In this document: positions 8,509 through 18,071 of the stretch, piece by piece | How positions within the stretch are numbered: the stretch's first letter is position 1 | Layout of the letters: every line of letters starts with the position of its first letter | Source of the DNA: Ruegeria_C sp041537925 | GTDB taxonomy: Bacteria > Pseudomonadota > Alphaproteobacteria > Rhodobacterales > Rhodobacteraceae | Assembly: GCF_041537925.1 (NCBI RefSeq) | Contig: NZ_JBGOSH010000002.1 | Coordinates: 248,001-312,000 of the forward strand | Direction: 5' to 3' | DNA: 64,000 bases | Position numbers and translations under genes: made by a program | Notes under the pieces: model-generated | The model's database searches: none | Told to the model about the DNA's origin: nothing | Seen by the model: only the letters and a program-made list of their open reading frames with translations

Positions 8509-9546
8509 ATGTTCGAAGCCTTTGTAACCGTGTGTCTGACCCTGTCTGACGGGCCCTGCCGCGACCAGCTTCTGCCGGGCTACGAGGCCGCGACCGAGGT
8601 CTTGTGTCAGGAGATGCTGACCGCAAAACCGCCTGATGTGGCGGAGGGTTTGATGGTCCGGGAGGGGCCGGTTTGCAGGCCGGTTGGCGACAGTCTGACA
8701 TTTCACGAGATCGCACCGGGCGTCTTTGTCCATTTGGGCCAGATCGCAGAACCGGACCGGACCAATCGCGGCGATACCTCAAACATCGGTTTTGTGATCG
8801 GAGCGGACAGTGTGGCGGTAATCGACACCGGCAGCGCGCCCTGGATGGGCGAGGGCATATGGCGGGCGATCCGGGCGCAAACGGACAAACCAGTCAGCCA
8901 TGTGATCCTCACCCATATGCATCCCGATCATGTGTTCGGCACGGCGCCTCTGGCGGCGTCGGGGGCGCGGGTCGTGAGCCACGCGGGCCTGACACGCGCT
9001 CTTGTGGACCGGATGGGCAATTATATCGAAAGCCTTGGTACTTTGATCGGGTCGGAGGAGTTGGTGGGCGTCGGGCCGGTGCCGGTTGAATTGGCGGTCG
9101 ACAGCACGCATCAGATCGACCTTGGTGGGCGTATGCTGGAGCTGCGGGCTTGGCCAACGGCACATACGGGCAATGATCTGACCGTACTGGATCGCGGCTC
9201 GGGCACGCTCTTTGCCGGTGATTTGGTGTTTCATCGGCACACGCCCGCGCTGGATGGAAAGTTGCTGGGCTGGCAAGCGGTGCTGACCGATATGGCGGAA
9301 ATTGAGGCAAAACAGGTCGTGCCCGGTCATGGAGGTCCGGTTTTGGACTGGCCCGGAGGTGCGGCGGATCAGCAGCGCTATCTCGATGTACTCGAACAAG
9401 ATACGAGGAAGGCCATTGATGCAGGCGCAAGGCTGGGTGACGCGGTCGAGGTGATCGCCGAAGGCGAGGCCGAACACTGGGAGCTGTTCGAGGCCTATAA
9501 CCCGCGCAATGCGACGGTGGCTTTCACCGAATTGGAGTGGGAATAG
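8509..9546 (+). CDS. Quinoprotein relay system metallohydrolase (MBL fold)
   Basis: A 345-residue metallo-beta-lactamase-fold hydrolase. The zinc motif is HMHPDH (His136, His138, Asp140, His141), followed by AHTGND, GDLVFHRH and PGHGGP, which supply the remaining ligands. A preceding domain of about 75 residues contains four cysteines. The ATG at 8509 follows GGAGG with a normal spacing; the upstream GTG at 8461 has no such site. The N-terminus (MFEAFVTVCLTL) is hydrophobic and may act as a weak export signal. Proteins of this kind are found with SoxYZ-like carriers and PQQ dehydrogenases and are thought to hydrolyse a carrier-bound or released intermediate; the substrate is not established. 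Confidence 0.8.
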   Translation: MFEAFVTVCLTLSDGPCRDQLLPGYEAATEVLCQEMLTAKPPDVAEGLMVREGPVCRPVGDSLTFHEIAPGVFVHLGQIAEPDRTNRGDTSNIGFVIGADSVAVIDTGSAPWMGEGIWRAIRAQTDKPVSHVILTHMHPDHVFGTAPLAASGARVVSHAGLTRALVDRMGNYIESLGTLIGSEELVGVGPVPVELAVDSTHQIDLGGRMLELRAWPTAHTGNDLTVLDRGSGTLFAGDLVFHRHTPALDGKLLGWQAVLTDMAEIEAKQVVPGHGGPVLDWPGGAADQQRYLDVLEQDTRKAIDAGARLGDAVEVIAEGEAEHWELFEAYNPRNATVAFTELEWE

Positions 9547-9702
9547 CCAGTGACGTGGGGCGCAATCCTTGTCTCTCGGGTTCGCCAAGAGGTTTCACCA
9601 GTCTTTACCGATATTTGATGACGGGCAAATTGACGAGGCCGGAATTACATGATCCAAAACGACCAAACCGACAAATTTCCTTGGCAACAGGACGACCTTT
9701 TC

Positions 9703-10152
9703 ATGACAGACAACAACCGCATCGTTCTCTCGAGCGATCATGCCGCCATTGCGCTCCGCCGGGCCATCGCAGACCATATCGCGGGACAGGGATGGGATGT
9801 GGTCGATATCGGGCCAACAACGCCGGAAAGCACACATTATCCCGTGCACGGTGAAGCGGCGGCTCGACAGGTCGCTTCGGGTGATTGCCGGTTCGGCATC
9901 ATCCTGTGTGGCACCGGTCAGGGCATCATGATGGCGGCAAACAAGGTAAAGGGCACCAGGTGCGGCGTCTGCCTCGACACGTTTTCAGCCCGCATGATCC
10001 GCCTGCACAATGACGCGAACATGATGTCCTTGGGCGCGCGCGTGGTGGGCGAAGGGCTCGCGCTGGATATCGTGGATGCGTTTCTGAACACCCGCTTTGA
10101 GGGCGGCCGCCATGCCAGACGAGTGGAAATGATCAACGCGCTAGAAGCGTAG
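9703..10152 (+). CDS. rpiB: RpiB/LacA-family sugar-phosphate isomerase
   Basis: A 149-residue cytoplasmic enzyme of the ribose-5-phosphate isomerase B family, which interconverts ribose 5-phosphate and ribulose 5-phosphate or isomerises related sugars. The family motifs are present: SSDHAA at the N-terminus, the HYPVHG segment, the catalytic CGTGQGIMMAANKVKG loop, HNDANMMSLG and a C-terminal FEGGRHARRVEMI. The length matches the family if translation begins at 9703; a start at 9649 would add 18 residues without homologous content. Its presence in a methanol island could serve pentose phosphate supply, but RpiB also takes part in sugar alcohol catabolism. Confidence 0.85.
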   Translation: MTDNNRIVLSSDHAAIALRRAIADHIAGQGWDVVDIGPTTPESTHYPVHGEAAARQVASGDCRFGIILCGTGQGIMMAANKVKGTRCGVCLDTFSARMIRLHNDANMMSLGARVVGEGLALDIVDAFLNTRFEGGRHARRVEMINALEA

Positions 10153-10156
10153 GTCC

Positions 10157-10948
10157 TTAACGAAAGGCACGGTCGAGGTTCTTGGCTGCATCCAAGTTGG
10201 TCTGATCGGTCCCACGCGCACCCGTCAGGCGGGTCGATGTCAGATCGGCATCCTTAAAGTTCGCGCCTGCAAATTCCGCATCCGACAGGTCCGCGCCGCC
10301 CAGCGTGGCCATCGACAGATCAGCATCGGAGAAATTAGCACCCGGTAGCTTGGCAAATTCCAGATCAGCCCGCGACATCTGCGCACCAGTGAAATCCACA
10401 CCTGTCCCGCGCGCCGAGGTCAGCACGCCGCGCATCAGTCCCATCGACTGGTTGCGCATATCGGCGGAAAAATCCGCTCCGCGAAAGATCGCCCCGGTCA
10501 GGTCGGCCTTGGTGAAGTCGGCGGCGGTTCTGGCATCCGTGAAATCGGCACCACTCAAGTTGGCACGGCCGAGCTGGGTCTGGAATAGTTCAGATCCGAC
10601 CAGTGACGCGCCCCTCAGATCCGCACCGATCATCCAGGCCTGGCTCAGCGTCGCGCCATCGAAAGTCGATCCCGACAGGTTGGCACCGTTCAGAGAAGCC
10701 GCGCGCAGGATCGCGTCGGAAAAATCAAGCCCCGAAAGGTCGAGACCGTTCAGCCAGACCCGGGTGAAATCTGCGGGTGCGCCCTCTGTCGCGGCTTCAA
10801 GCCGGATTTTCACCTCGGCGCGTGTCATCTGCGCCTCGGTCATCTTGGGCAGTGACATGTCGACGCCGCTCATCACTGATTGCGCCTGCACCAACACCGG
10901 CACAAGTGACAATGTCATCACCAGAAGCGCGGTCCACATCGATCTCAT
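10157..10948 (-). CDS. Exported pentapeptide-repeat protein
   Basis: A 263-residue protein with a Sec signal peptide (cleavage near VQAQ, residue 23) and a long run of A(D/N)LSx pentapeptide repeats from about residue 65 to 250, such as GLDLSGLDFSDA and GANLSG. Such repeats fold as a right-handed quadrilateral beta-helix. The export signal is unusual, since most pentapeptide proteins are cytoplasmic. GGGAGG lies just upstream of the ATG. It is convergent with rpiB, with four bases between the stops. The function is unknown; a structural or protein-binding role in the periplasm is the simplest reading. Confidence 0.8.
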   Translation of the reverse strand: MRSMWTALLVMTLSLVPVLVQAQSVMSGVDMSLPKMTEAQMTRAEVKIRLEAATEGAPADFTRVWLNGLDLSGLDFSDAILRAASLNGANLSGSTFDGATLSQAWMIGADLRGASLVGSELFQTQLGRANLSGADFTDARTAADFTKADLTGAIFRGADFSADMRNQSMGLMRGVLTSARGTGVDFTGAQMSRADLEFAKLPGANFSDADLSMATLGGADLSDAEFAGANFKDADLTSTRLTGARGTDQTNLDAAKNLDRAFR

Positions 10949-11034
10949 AGGATCCCTCCCCCAGGCCCTTTAGCCGCAAGGATAGACCCCGCGGGCAGGC
11001 GTCACAATTCAGACCTTGGGCGCAGGCGGGGCGG

Positions 11035-11658
11035 TCAGCCCTGATCCTGAACCACCTCTTGCAGCATCTGGGCGATGGCAAACAGGCGGCGTTCGATGAT
11101 CTGCGGCGTTTCGCACAGATAGGTGATCGAGCGCTGGCGGTCGGAATAGATCAGTTGGTCCCAGTCCAACTGTTCTTCCAGCTGGTCGACCTTGTCGTAA
11201 TCTGGCGGTTCGGCAGCGAGCGCCGCATCCATTTCACCGCGAACCCGGTCGATCTGTTCGGCCAGGCCGATCTGGCCCAGTGAAAACTCGCCGATCCCGG
11301 AGATTATTCTCGTGCGGCGCTTGGACAATCCGGTGAAGACGCGATCGAAGACCAGCCCAAGCACGATGGGATCACCATTGTGCCGGTCCGCAAATGCCGC
11401 GACCTGCGGGCGCAGATCATCCAACTCGACCCGCCGCAGCGCCAGAGCATCGGCAAGTTCGGCCACCTCAAGACCCAAGGCGTCATTATCCTCGACGCGG
11501 GTGGTATCCACCGGATGTGGCCACATCAAACCCAGCGAGAGCTGCTCCACTTTGCGTTGCACGCAGGGCCAGGTCGGGTCGGAAAAATCCGCCGCATGAA
11601 CAGATGCCGCCACGGAGGTCAGCGCAAGCGCAAAGGCAAACGGGTTGGTGATCGACAT
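11035..11658 (-). CDS. Exported helical protein of unknown function
   Basis: A protein of 207 residues. The ATG at 11658 follows GAGGAG at six bases and opens a good signal peptide (TNPFAFALALTSVAASVHA); the longer frame from 11682 lacks both. The mature part is mainly helical and charged, with two cysteines (WPCVQ and YLCETP). It lies 86 bases upstream of the pentapeptide gene on the same strand and is divergent from the formaldehyde oxidation operon. I do not recognise the family. Confidence 0.6.
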   Translation of the reverse strand: MSITNPFAFALALTSVAASVHAADFSDPTWPCVQRKVEQLSLGLMWPHPVDTTRVEDNDALGLEVAELADALALRRVELDDLRPQVAAFADRHNGDPIVLGLVFDRVFTGLSKRRTRIISGIGEFSLGQIGLAEQIDRVRGEMDAALAAEPPDYDKVDQLEEQLDWDQLIYSDRQRSITYLCETPQIIERRLFAIAQMLQEVVQDQG

Positions 11659-11820
11659 TGGCAACTCCTCCACGCGTCTCACTATGTCGAACGGGACGCA
11701 CCAAGTCTATTCGCCCCAATACACACCATTGTCTCAATTGTTCCGAACACAGACCCCCCTCCATACTCCGGTAAAAGCCCGGCTTCTGCCTGAGGTCGGC
11801 GCAATGGAGGAAAGTCGAAT

Positions 11821-12933
<1,113 letters not shown>

Positions 12934-12935
12934 AC

Positions 12936-13766
12936 ATGGATCTCAAGGTCGTCGCGGAAAACCGGTGTTTTGGGGGAACCCAGACCGTCTTTACGCACGA
13001 TTCGCAAATCTGCAACTGCGAGATGACTTTTGCCACCTACCTGCCGCCGCAAGCCGCCAACGGACCGGTGCCGGTCCTATGGTACCTGTCCGGTCTGACC
13101 TGCACCCATGAAAACGCGATGACCAAGGGCGGGTTTCAGGAACATGCCGCCGAACACGGTCTGGCGGTTGTCTTCCCCGACACCTCGCCGCGCGGCGCTG
13201 GTGTGGCCGATGACGAAGCCTATGATCTGGGACAAGGGGCCGGGTTTTATGTGAATGCCACTCGCGATCCCTGGCGGTCGAACTTCCGCATGTATGATTA
13301 TGTGGTGAACGAGCTGCGCTCGATCGTAGTGGACAACCTGTCGGTTCAGGACCGCCATGGTATCACCGGCCATTCCATGGGCGGGCATGGTGCGATCACC
13401 ATAGCAATCCGCAATTCCGACCTGTTCGATTCCCTGTCGGCCTTTGCGCCGATCGCCCATCCTACTCAATCCGATTGGGGTCGCAAGCAGCTCAGCTCTT
13501 ATCTGGGCGATGATGAAAGCGCCTGGGTCGAGCATGATGCGACGCTGTTGCTTGAGGAACATGGCTGGAAAGGGGAATTGCTGGTGGATCAAGGTGCGAG
13601 CGACCAGTTTCTGGATCTTCTCAAACCAGAGGCTCTGGCCGATATGATGGCCAAACGCCGTCAACCTGGTCAGGTGCGCATCCAGCGGGGATATGACCAT
13701 TCCTATTTCTTCGTGAATACCTTCGCGCGCGACCATGTGGCCTGGCACGCCGCGCGACTCAGCTAA
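12936..13766 (+). CDS. fghA: S-formylglutathione hydrolase
   Basis: A cytoplasmic serine esterase of the alpha/beta-hydrolase fold, 276 residues as usual. It cleaves S-formylglutathione to formate and glutathione. The nucleophile motif is GHSMGGHG near residue 148, with Asp and His of the triad in the DQGASDQF and YDHSYFF segments. The early LSGLTCTHEN motif is typical of esterase D/FghA enzymes. It starts two bases after the dehydrogenase stop, which shows a single operon. The product formate would need a formate dehydrogenase encoded elsewhere. Confidence 0.95.
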   Translation: MDLKVVAENRCFGGTQTVFTHDSQICNCEMTFATYLPPQAANGPVPVLWYLSGLTCTHENAMTKGGFQEHAAEHGLAVVFPDTSPRGAGVADDEAYDLGQGAGFYVNATRDPWRSNFRMYDYVVNELRSIVVDNLSVQDRHGITGHSMGGHGAITIAIRNSDLFDSLSAFAPIAHPTQSDWGRKQLSSYLGDDESAWVEHDATLLLEEHGWKGELLVDQGASDQFLDLLKPEALADMMAKRRQPGQVRIQRGYDHSYFFVNTFARDHVAWHAARLS

Positions 13767-13791
13767 TCAAGACAGCAAGGAAAAATCAAAC

Positions 13792-14193
13792 GTGCTCAGA
13801 ACTGTTATTTCGACCATATGCCTGATGGCCCTGCCGGTGATCGCAACCGCCGAGGGTGATGTCCCCGGGGATACGGCCAAGGGCGAAAAAGTGTTTCGCA
13901 AATGCAAAGCCTGCCATGCGGTAGGTGAGGGCGCCGAGAACAAGGTGGGGCCGGTCCTGAACGGGATCGTGGGCCGCCAGGTCGGCACGGTCGACGGTTT
14001 CAGCTATTCCGACACGCTGGTTGCGCTGTCCGATGGGGGCTTGGTCTGGACTCCCGAGGAACTGGCGGCGTTCCTGACCAAGCCACGCGACTACGCAAAG
14101 GGCACCAAGATGTCCTTTGCCGGTCTGCGCAAGGAAGATGAGCGTGTGAACGTGATCGCATATCTTGCGACCTTCGAGAACGAGGGATCGTAA
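13792..14193 (+). CDS. Periplasmic class I cytochrome c (c550-type)
   Basis: A cytochrome of 133 residues with a signal peptide and one haem site, CKACH, about 22 residues into the mature part. The axial methionine is probably that in GTKMSFAG. I chose the GTG at 13792 because AAGGA lies nine bases upstream and a signal peptide begins there; an earlier start would lie inside fghA. Small cytochromes of this type accept electrons from primary dehydrogenases or deliver them to terminal oxidase. Its place between fghA and xoxF suggests it carries electrons from XoxG onward, which is inference. Confidence 0.85.
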   Translation: MLRTVISTICLMALPVIATAEGDVPGDTAKGEKVFRKCKACHAVGEGAENKVGPVLNGIVGRQVGTVDGFSYSDTLVALSDGGLVWTPEELAAFLTKPRDYAKGTKMSFAGLRKEDERVNVIAYLATFENEGS

Positions 14194-14257
14194 GACACCA
14201 AATTGTTCGTCCGGTCTAAGGAGAGACAAAGCGGGCGGACATGCAAGGACACCGGAC

Positions 14258-14276
14258 CTGATCACGGGTCAGGTGT
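14258..14276 (+). promoter_or_regulatory. Hairpin in the xoxF leader
   Basis: ACCTGA and TCAGGT pair across a seven-base loop in the 124-base gap before xoxF. It has no T-tract, so termination is doubtful; an mRNA-stabilising or leader role is equally possible. The stem is short. Confidence 0.3.
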
Positions 14277-14317
14277 ATCACAGCGGCTTTCATGCCGCAC
14301 TCAAGGGAGGAGAACGA

Positions 14318-16120
14318 ATGAGAAAGCTATCGCTTTTGACTTCCGGGATCGCCGTTTGTGTCGCCGGTATGGCCTTCGCGAATGACGACCTTGTTTCCCA
14401 GATGGACAACCCGAAACAATGGGCAATCCAGACGGGTGACTACAAGAACCAGCGCTATTCCCAGCTTGATCAGATCAACGCAGATAACGTTGGCGATCTG
14501 CAGGTGGCTTGGACCTTCTCGACCGGCGTACTGCGCGGGCATGAAGGCTCGCCGCTGGTGATTGGCGACATGATGTATGTGCATACGCCATTCCCCAACA
14601 TCGTCTATGCGCTGGATCTGGCGAATGACGGCAAGATCGTCTGGAAATACGAGCCCAAGCAGGACCCGGATGTGATCCCGGTCATGTGCTGTGACACCGT
14701 CAACCGCGGTGTGGCTTACGCGGAAGGCAAGATATTCCTGCATCAGGCGGATACCAAGGTTGTGGCGCTCGACGCCAAGACAGGCGATGTTGCTTGGGAA
14801 GCACAAAACGGTGACCCGGCAATCGGTGAGACCAACACAGCCACTGTGTTACCGGTCAAGGACAAGATCATCGTCGGTATCTCGGGTGGTGAGTTTGGTG
14901 TGCGCGGGTCGGTGACAGCCTATGATATGAACTCAGGCGAGCAAGTCTGGCGCGCCTATTCCATGGGTCCGGATTCGGACATTCTGGTTGATCCGGAAAA
15001 CACCACACATCTGGGCAAACCGGTTGGCGCGGATTCCGGGACCAATACTTGGGAAGGCGACCAGTGGAAGATCGGTGGCGGCACCACATGGGGCTGGTAT
15101 TCCGCTGATCTGGACGAAAACCTGATGTACTATGGCACCGGGAACCCGTCGACCTGGAACCCCGCTCAGCGACCTGGCGACAATCGCTGGTCCATGACCG
15201 TAATGGCGCGTGACATCGATACTGGTGTGGCCAAATGGTTCTACCAGATGACGCCACATGACGAATGGGACTATGACGGCATCAATGAAATGATCCTGAC
15301 GGAGCAGGAAATTGATGGCACAGAGCGCAAGCTGCTGACCCATTTCGACCGGAACGGTCTGGGCTATACCATGGACCGTGTCACTGGTGAGCTGCTGGTG
15401 GCAGAGAAGTTCGATCCGGTGGTCAACTGGACCACGGGCGTCGACATGGATCCCAACAGCGAAACCTATGGTCGTCCAGCAGTGGTCGCACAGTACTCGA
15501 CCGAGCAGAATGGCGAGGACGTGAACTCGACCGGAATCTGCCCGGCGGCTCTGGGCACCAAAGACCAGCAGCCTGCGGCCTATTCGCCGAAAACGCAGCT
15601 GATGTATGTGCCGACCAACCATGTCTGCATGGACTATGAGCCGTTCCGCGTGTCCTACACCGCTGGTCAGCCCTATGTGGGTGCGACGCTGGCGATGTAC
15701 CCGGCGCCGGGCAGCCATGGCGGCATGGGCAACTTCATCGCCTGGGACAACACTGACGGTTCGATCAAATGGTCGCTGCCCGAGCAGTTCTCGGTCTGGT
15801 CCGGTGCTCTGGCGACGGCTGGTGACGTGGTGTTCTACGGCACGCTTGAAGGCTATCTGAAGGCCGTGCATGCAGAAACCGGTGAGGAGCTCTATAAGTT
15901 CAAGACGCCTTCGGGCATCATCGGCAACGTGATGACGTATGAACAGGGCGGAAAGCAGTATATCGGTATCCTGTCGGGTGTCGGTGGCTGGGCCGGGATT
16001 GGTCTGGCGGCTGGATTGACCAACCCCAATGACGGTCTGGGCGCCGTGGGCGGTTATGCCGCGCTCAGCGACTACACCGCTCTGGGTGGTCAGTTGACCG
16101 TGTTCGCACTGCCGAACTGA
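14318..16120 (+). CDS. xoxF: Lanthanide-dependent methanol dehydrogenase XoxF
   Basis: A periplasmic PQQ quinoprotein of 600 residues that oxidises methanol to formaldehyde. A signal peptide ends at AFAN (residue 22). The vicinal disulfide is Cys124-Cys125. The metal site has Glu192, Asn276 and Asp318, with the extra Asp320 in DEWDYDG. This second aspartate marks lanthanide-type XoxF enzymes; calcium-type MxaF has alanine there. The ATG at 14318 follows GGGAGGAG; the longer open frame to 14165 lacks a signal peptide. xoxG and xoxJ follow. No mxaF or mxaI is present in the window. Confidence 0.96.
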   Translation: MRKLSLLTSGIAVCVAGMAFANDDLVSQMDNPKQWAIQTGDYKNQRYSQLDQINADNVGDLQVAWTFSTGVLRGHEGSPLVIGDMMYVHTPFPNIVYALDLANDGKIVWKYEPKQDPDVIPVMCCDTVNRGVAYAEGKIFLHQADTKVVALDAKTGDVAWEAQNGDPAIGETNTATVLPVKDKIIVGISGGEFGVRGSVTAYDMNSGEQVWRAYSMGPDSDILVDPENTTHLGKPVGADSGTNTWEGDQWKIGGGTTWGWYSADLDENLMYYGTGNPSTWNPAQRPGDNRWSMTVMARDIDTGVAKWFYQMTPHDEWDYDGINEMILTEQEIDGTERKLLTHFDRNGLGYTMDRVTGELLVAEKFDPVVNWTTGVDMDPNSETYGRPAVVAQYSTEQNGEDVNSTGICPAALGTKDQQPAAYSPKTQLMYVPTNHVCMDYEPFRVSYTAGQPYVGATLAMYPAPGSHGGMGNFIAWDNTDGSIKWSLPEQFSVWSGALATAGDVVFYGTLEGYLKAVHAETGEELYKFKTPSGIIGNVMTYEQGGKQYIGILSGVGGWAGIGLAAGLTNPNDGLGAVGGYAALSDYTALGGQLTVFALPN

Positions 16121-16127
16121 TGACACA

Positions 16128-16157
16128 GTCTGGCGCGGCCTTCGGGTCGCGCCAGAC
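16128..16157 (+). promoter_or_regulatory. Strong hairpin between xoxF and xoxG
   Basis: A 13-base-pair stem (one G-T pair) with a TTCG tetraloop. No run of T follows, so full termination is unlikely. It probably protects the 3' end of xoxF mRNA or reduces read-through into xoxG, giving more XoxF than cytochrome. Confidence 0.6.
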
Positions 16158-16181
16158 AATCCGCAACCAGGTGAGACATTC

Positions 16182-16685
16182 ATGAACTACCCAGTAAGCC
16201 TTTTCGCAATTGGCCTTTTGGCTGGCCTTCCCTTCATAGCGTCGGCAGACAATCTGACCGCCGCCTATTCCGAGGATGGCCGCTATTTCACTGACGACGA
16301 CGTTCCGACCTACAACATCGCCGAGGATGGGACGGTCGACTGGCTGACCTTTTCGGGCTTCCGTCGCTATCATGCGGAATGTCATGTCTGTCACGGGCCT
16401 GATGGCGAGGGCTCGTCTTACGCGCCGGCGTTGAAGAATTCCGCCGTCGACATGGACTATTACGATTTCGTCGATGTCGTGACTAATGGCCGCGAGAAGG
16501 TCAGCGCGTCAGAGCAATCGGTGATGCCGGGATTTGGCGAGAACCCCAACGTGATGTGTTATCTCGACGATATCTACGTCTATCTGAAGGCACATGGCTC
16601 CGAGGCGATCCCACGCGGCCGACCGCCGAAGAAAGAAGCCAAGTCGGATGTGATCCGCGAGGATGAAGATGCCTGCATGGGCTAA
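16182..16685 (+). CDS. xoxG: Methanol-oxidation cytochrome c XoxG
   Basis: A 167-residue periplasmic cytochrome of the methanol metabolism-related family, which serves as electron acceptor of XoxF. The signal peptide ends at IASA. The haem site is CHVCH (Cys67, Cys70, His71). Two more cysteines lie in NVMCYLDD and in the last residues DACMG, giving the four-cysteine pattern of the family. The likely axial methionine is in SVMPGFG. The gene follows xoxF after a strong hairpin and overlaps the start of xoxJ by 17 bases. Confidence 0.92.
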   Translation: MNYPVSLFAIGLLAGLPFIASADNLTAAYSEDGRYFTDDDVPTYNIAEDGTVDWLTFSGFRRYHAECHVCHGPDGEGSSYAPALKNSAVDMDYYDFVDVVTNGREKVSASEQSVMPGFGENPNVMCYLDDIYVYLKAHGSEAIPRGRPPKKEAKSDVIREDEDACMG

Positions 16686-17511
16686 AGCCTTTCTTGCGCT
16701 GATTGGATTTCTGGCCGGGGGTTTCCTGCCAGAGGCCGGTCGTGCACAAACCTCTGATCTTGTGTCCCAAAACGCGCTGCGCGTGTGCGCAGATCCGGCG
16801 AATGATCCGGTCTCGACCAGGGACGGGACCGGATATGAGAACAAGCTGGCCGAACTGATCGCCGCAGAGCTGGACCTGCCAGTCCAGTATGTCTGGTTCC
16901 CGCAGGCCACCGGTTTCATCCGCAACACTCTGATGGCCAAGCGCTGTGACATCGTTATGGGATATGCTCAGGGCCATGAACTGGTTCAGAACACAAACCA
17001 TTACTACACCTCGGCCTATGCGCTGATCGTGAAGGAAGATGGCGATCTGACGGGCGTGGATTCCTTGTCGGATCCCGCGCTAAAGGACCGGCGCATCGGG
17101 ATCGTGGCGGGTACGCCACCCGCAGCACATATGGCGCGCAACGGTCTGATCGGAAAGGCCAAACCCTATAACCTGGTCGTAGATCGGCGCGTCGAAAGCC
17201 CGGCAGTTGACATGCTGAATGATCTGCAATCGGGCGAGATTGATGCCGCGATCCTCTGGGGGCCGCTCGGCGGGCCGCTTGTGAAGGCTGACTACCCGGA
17301 AATGAAAGTGACCACTCTGATCAATGAAGAACTACCGCCGCGCCTGTTTTTTCGCATCACGATGGGTGTGCGGCAGGGTGAAAAGGTCTGGCAGCGCAAA
17401 CTGAACTCGCTGATCCGGCGCAATCAGGATGATATCAACGCGCTGCTCTTTGAAGCGGGTGTGCCGCTGGTCAATGATCTGGGCACAGAGGTGCTGGAAC
17501 CGACGCAATGA
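16669..17511 (+). CDS. xoxJ: XoxJ, periplasmic solute-binding-like protein of the XoxF system
   Basis: A 280-residue exported protein with the fold of ABC-type solute-binding proteins, of the quinoprotein dehydrogenase-associated family. The signal peptide ends at GRAQ, and the core includes the LRVCADPANDP start typical of family 3 binding proteins. The ATG at 16669 has GAGG six bases upstream; the ATG at 16663 overlaps that site. XoxJ proteins have no transporter partner and are thought to assist activation or assembly of XoxF, perhaps by binding apo-enzyme. The stop overlaps the next start (ATGA). Confidence 0.9.
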   Translation: MPAWAKAFLALIGFLAGGFLPEAGRAQTSDLVSQNALRVCADPANDPVSTRDGTGYENKLAELIAAELDLPVQYVWFPQATGFIRNTLMAKRCDIVMGYAQGHELVQNTNHYYTSAYALIVKEDGDLTGVDSLSDPALKDRRIGIVAGTPPAAHMARNGLIGKAKPYNLVVDRRVESPAVDMLNDLQSGEIDAAILWGPLGGPLVKADYPEMKVTTLINEELPPRLFFRITMGVRQGEKVWQRKLNSLIRRNQDDINALLFEAGVPLVNDLGTEVLEPTQ

Positions 17512-18059
17512 TCCGGGCCTTCGTGGCCTCAATGCTGATCACCTTACCCGTGCTGGCCCAGACCGTGCAGGAACCCCCCGATTACCGCATGGACCATTAT
17601 CGCGCGCCGGTGCCCGACGGGCTGACCGGGGGCACCACGGTCGGCCCCGAAGAGGCGCATGAGCTATGGCAGGAGGGCAGCGCGGACTTCATCGACGTGC
17701 TGCCGCAGGCGCCCAAACCCGCCAATCTTCCAGAAGGCACGATCTGGCGCGACAAACCGCGCAACAGCATTCCCGGTGCGATCTGGCTGCCCAATGTAGG
17801 CTATGGGGCGATTGCCGATGTCACGGCCGCATATTTCCAGCGCGGTCTTGAGTCGGCAACGCAGGGTGATACAAGCCGTGCTGTGGTGTTTTTCTGCCTT
17901 GAAGATTGCTGGATGAGTTGGAACGCTGCCCGGCGCGCCATCGAATGGGGCTATACAAGCGTCTATTGGTTTCCCGAAGGCACCGATGGCTGGGCGCTCT
18001 GGGACTACCCGCTTGAGCGCGTCAAACCGCAAGAGCCACAGCCGGTTCAAGGCGGCTAA
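17508..18059 (+). CDS. PQQ-dependent catabolism-associated CXXCW-motif protein (rhodanese-like)
   Basis: A 183-residue exported protein with a short signal peptide ending at VLAQ. It resembles rhodanese domains (DFIDVLPQ, then IPGAIWLPNVGYG) and carries the signature CLEDCWMSWNAA near residue 128, where a rhodanese would have its active-site loop. Members occur only with PQQ dehydrogenases, and the role is not established; sulfur or thiol chemistry linked to the SoxYZ-like carriers is possible. It is translationally coupled to xoxJ and is the last gene of the xox operon. A hairpin containing its stop codon lies directly downstream. Confidence 0.85.
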   Translation: MIRAFVASMLITLPVLAQTVQEPPDYRMDHYRAPVPDGLTGGTTVGPEEAHELWQEGSADFIDVLPQAPKPANLPEGTIWRDKPRNSIPGAIWLPNVGYGAIADVTAAYFQRGLESATQGDTSRAVVFFCLEDCWMSWNAARRAIEWGYTSVYWFPEGTDGWALWDYPLERVKPQEPQPVQGG

Positions 18060-18065
18060 GCCGCC
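18051..18065. terminator. Hairpin between convergent genes
   Basis: GGCGGC and GCCGCC pair around the TAA stop of the CXXCW gene. The gene on the other strand ends seven bases beyond. It could stop transcription from both sides, although no T-tract is evident. Confidence 0.4.
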
Positions 18066-18071
18066 CCGTGC

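Noticed and set aside
14933..16183. Open frame of 416 codons antisense to xoxF
   Set aside because: It mirrors xoxF completely; the protein is rich in Arg and His with no domain and arises from high GC codon use.
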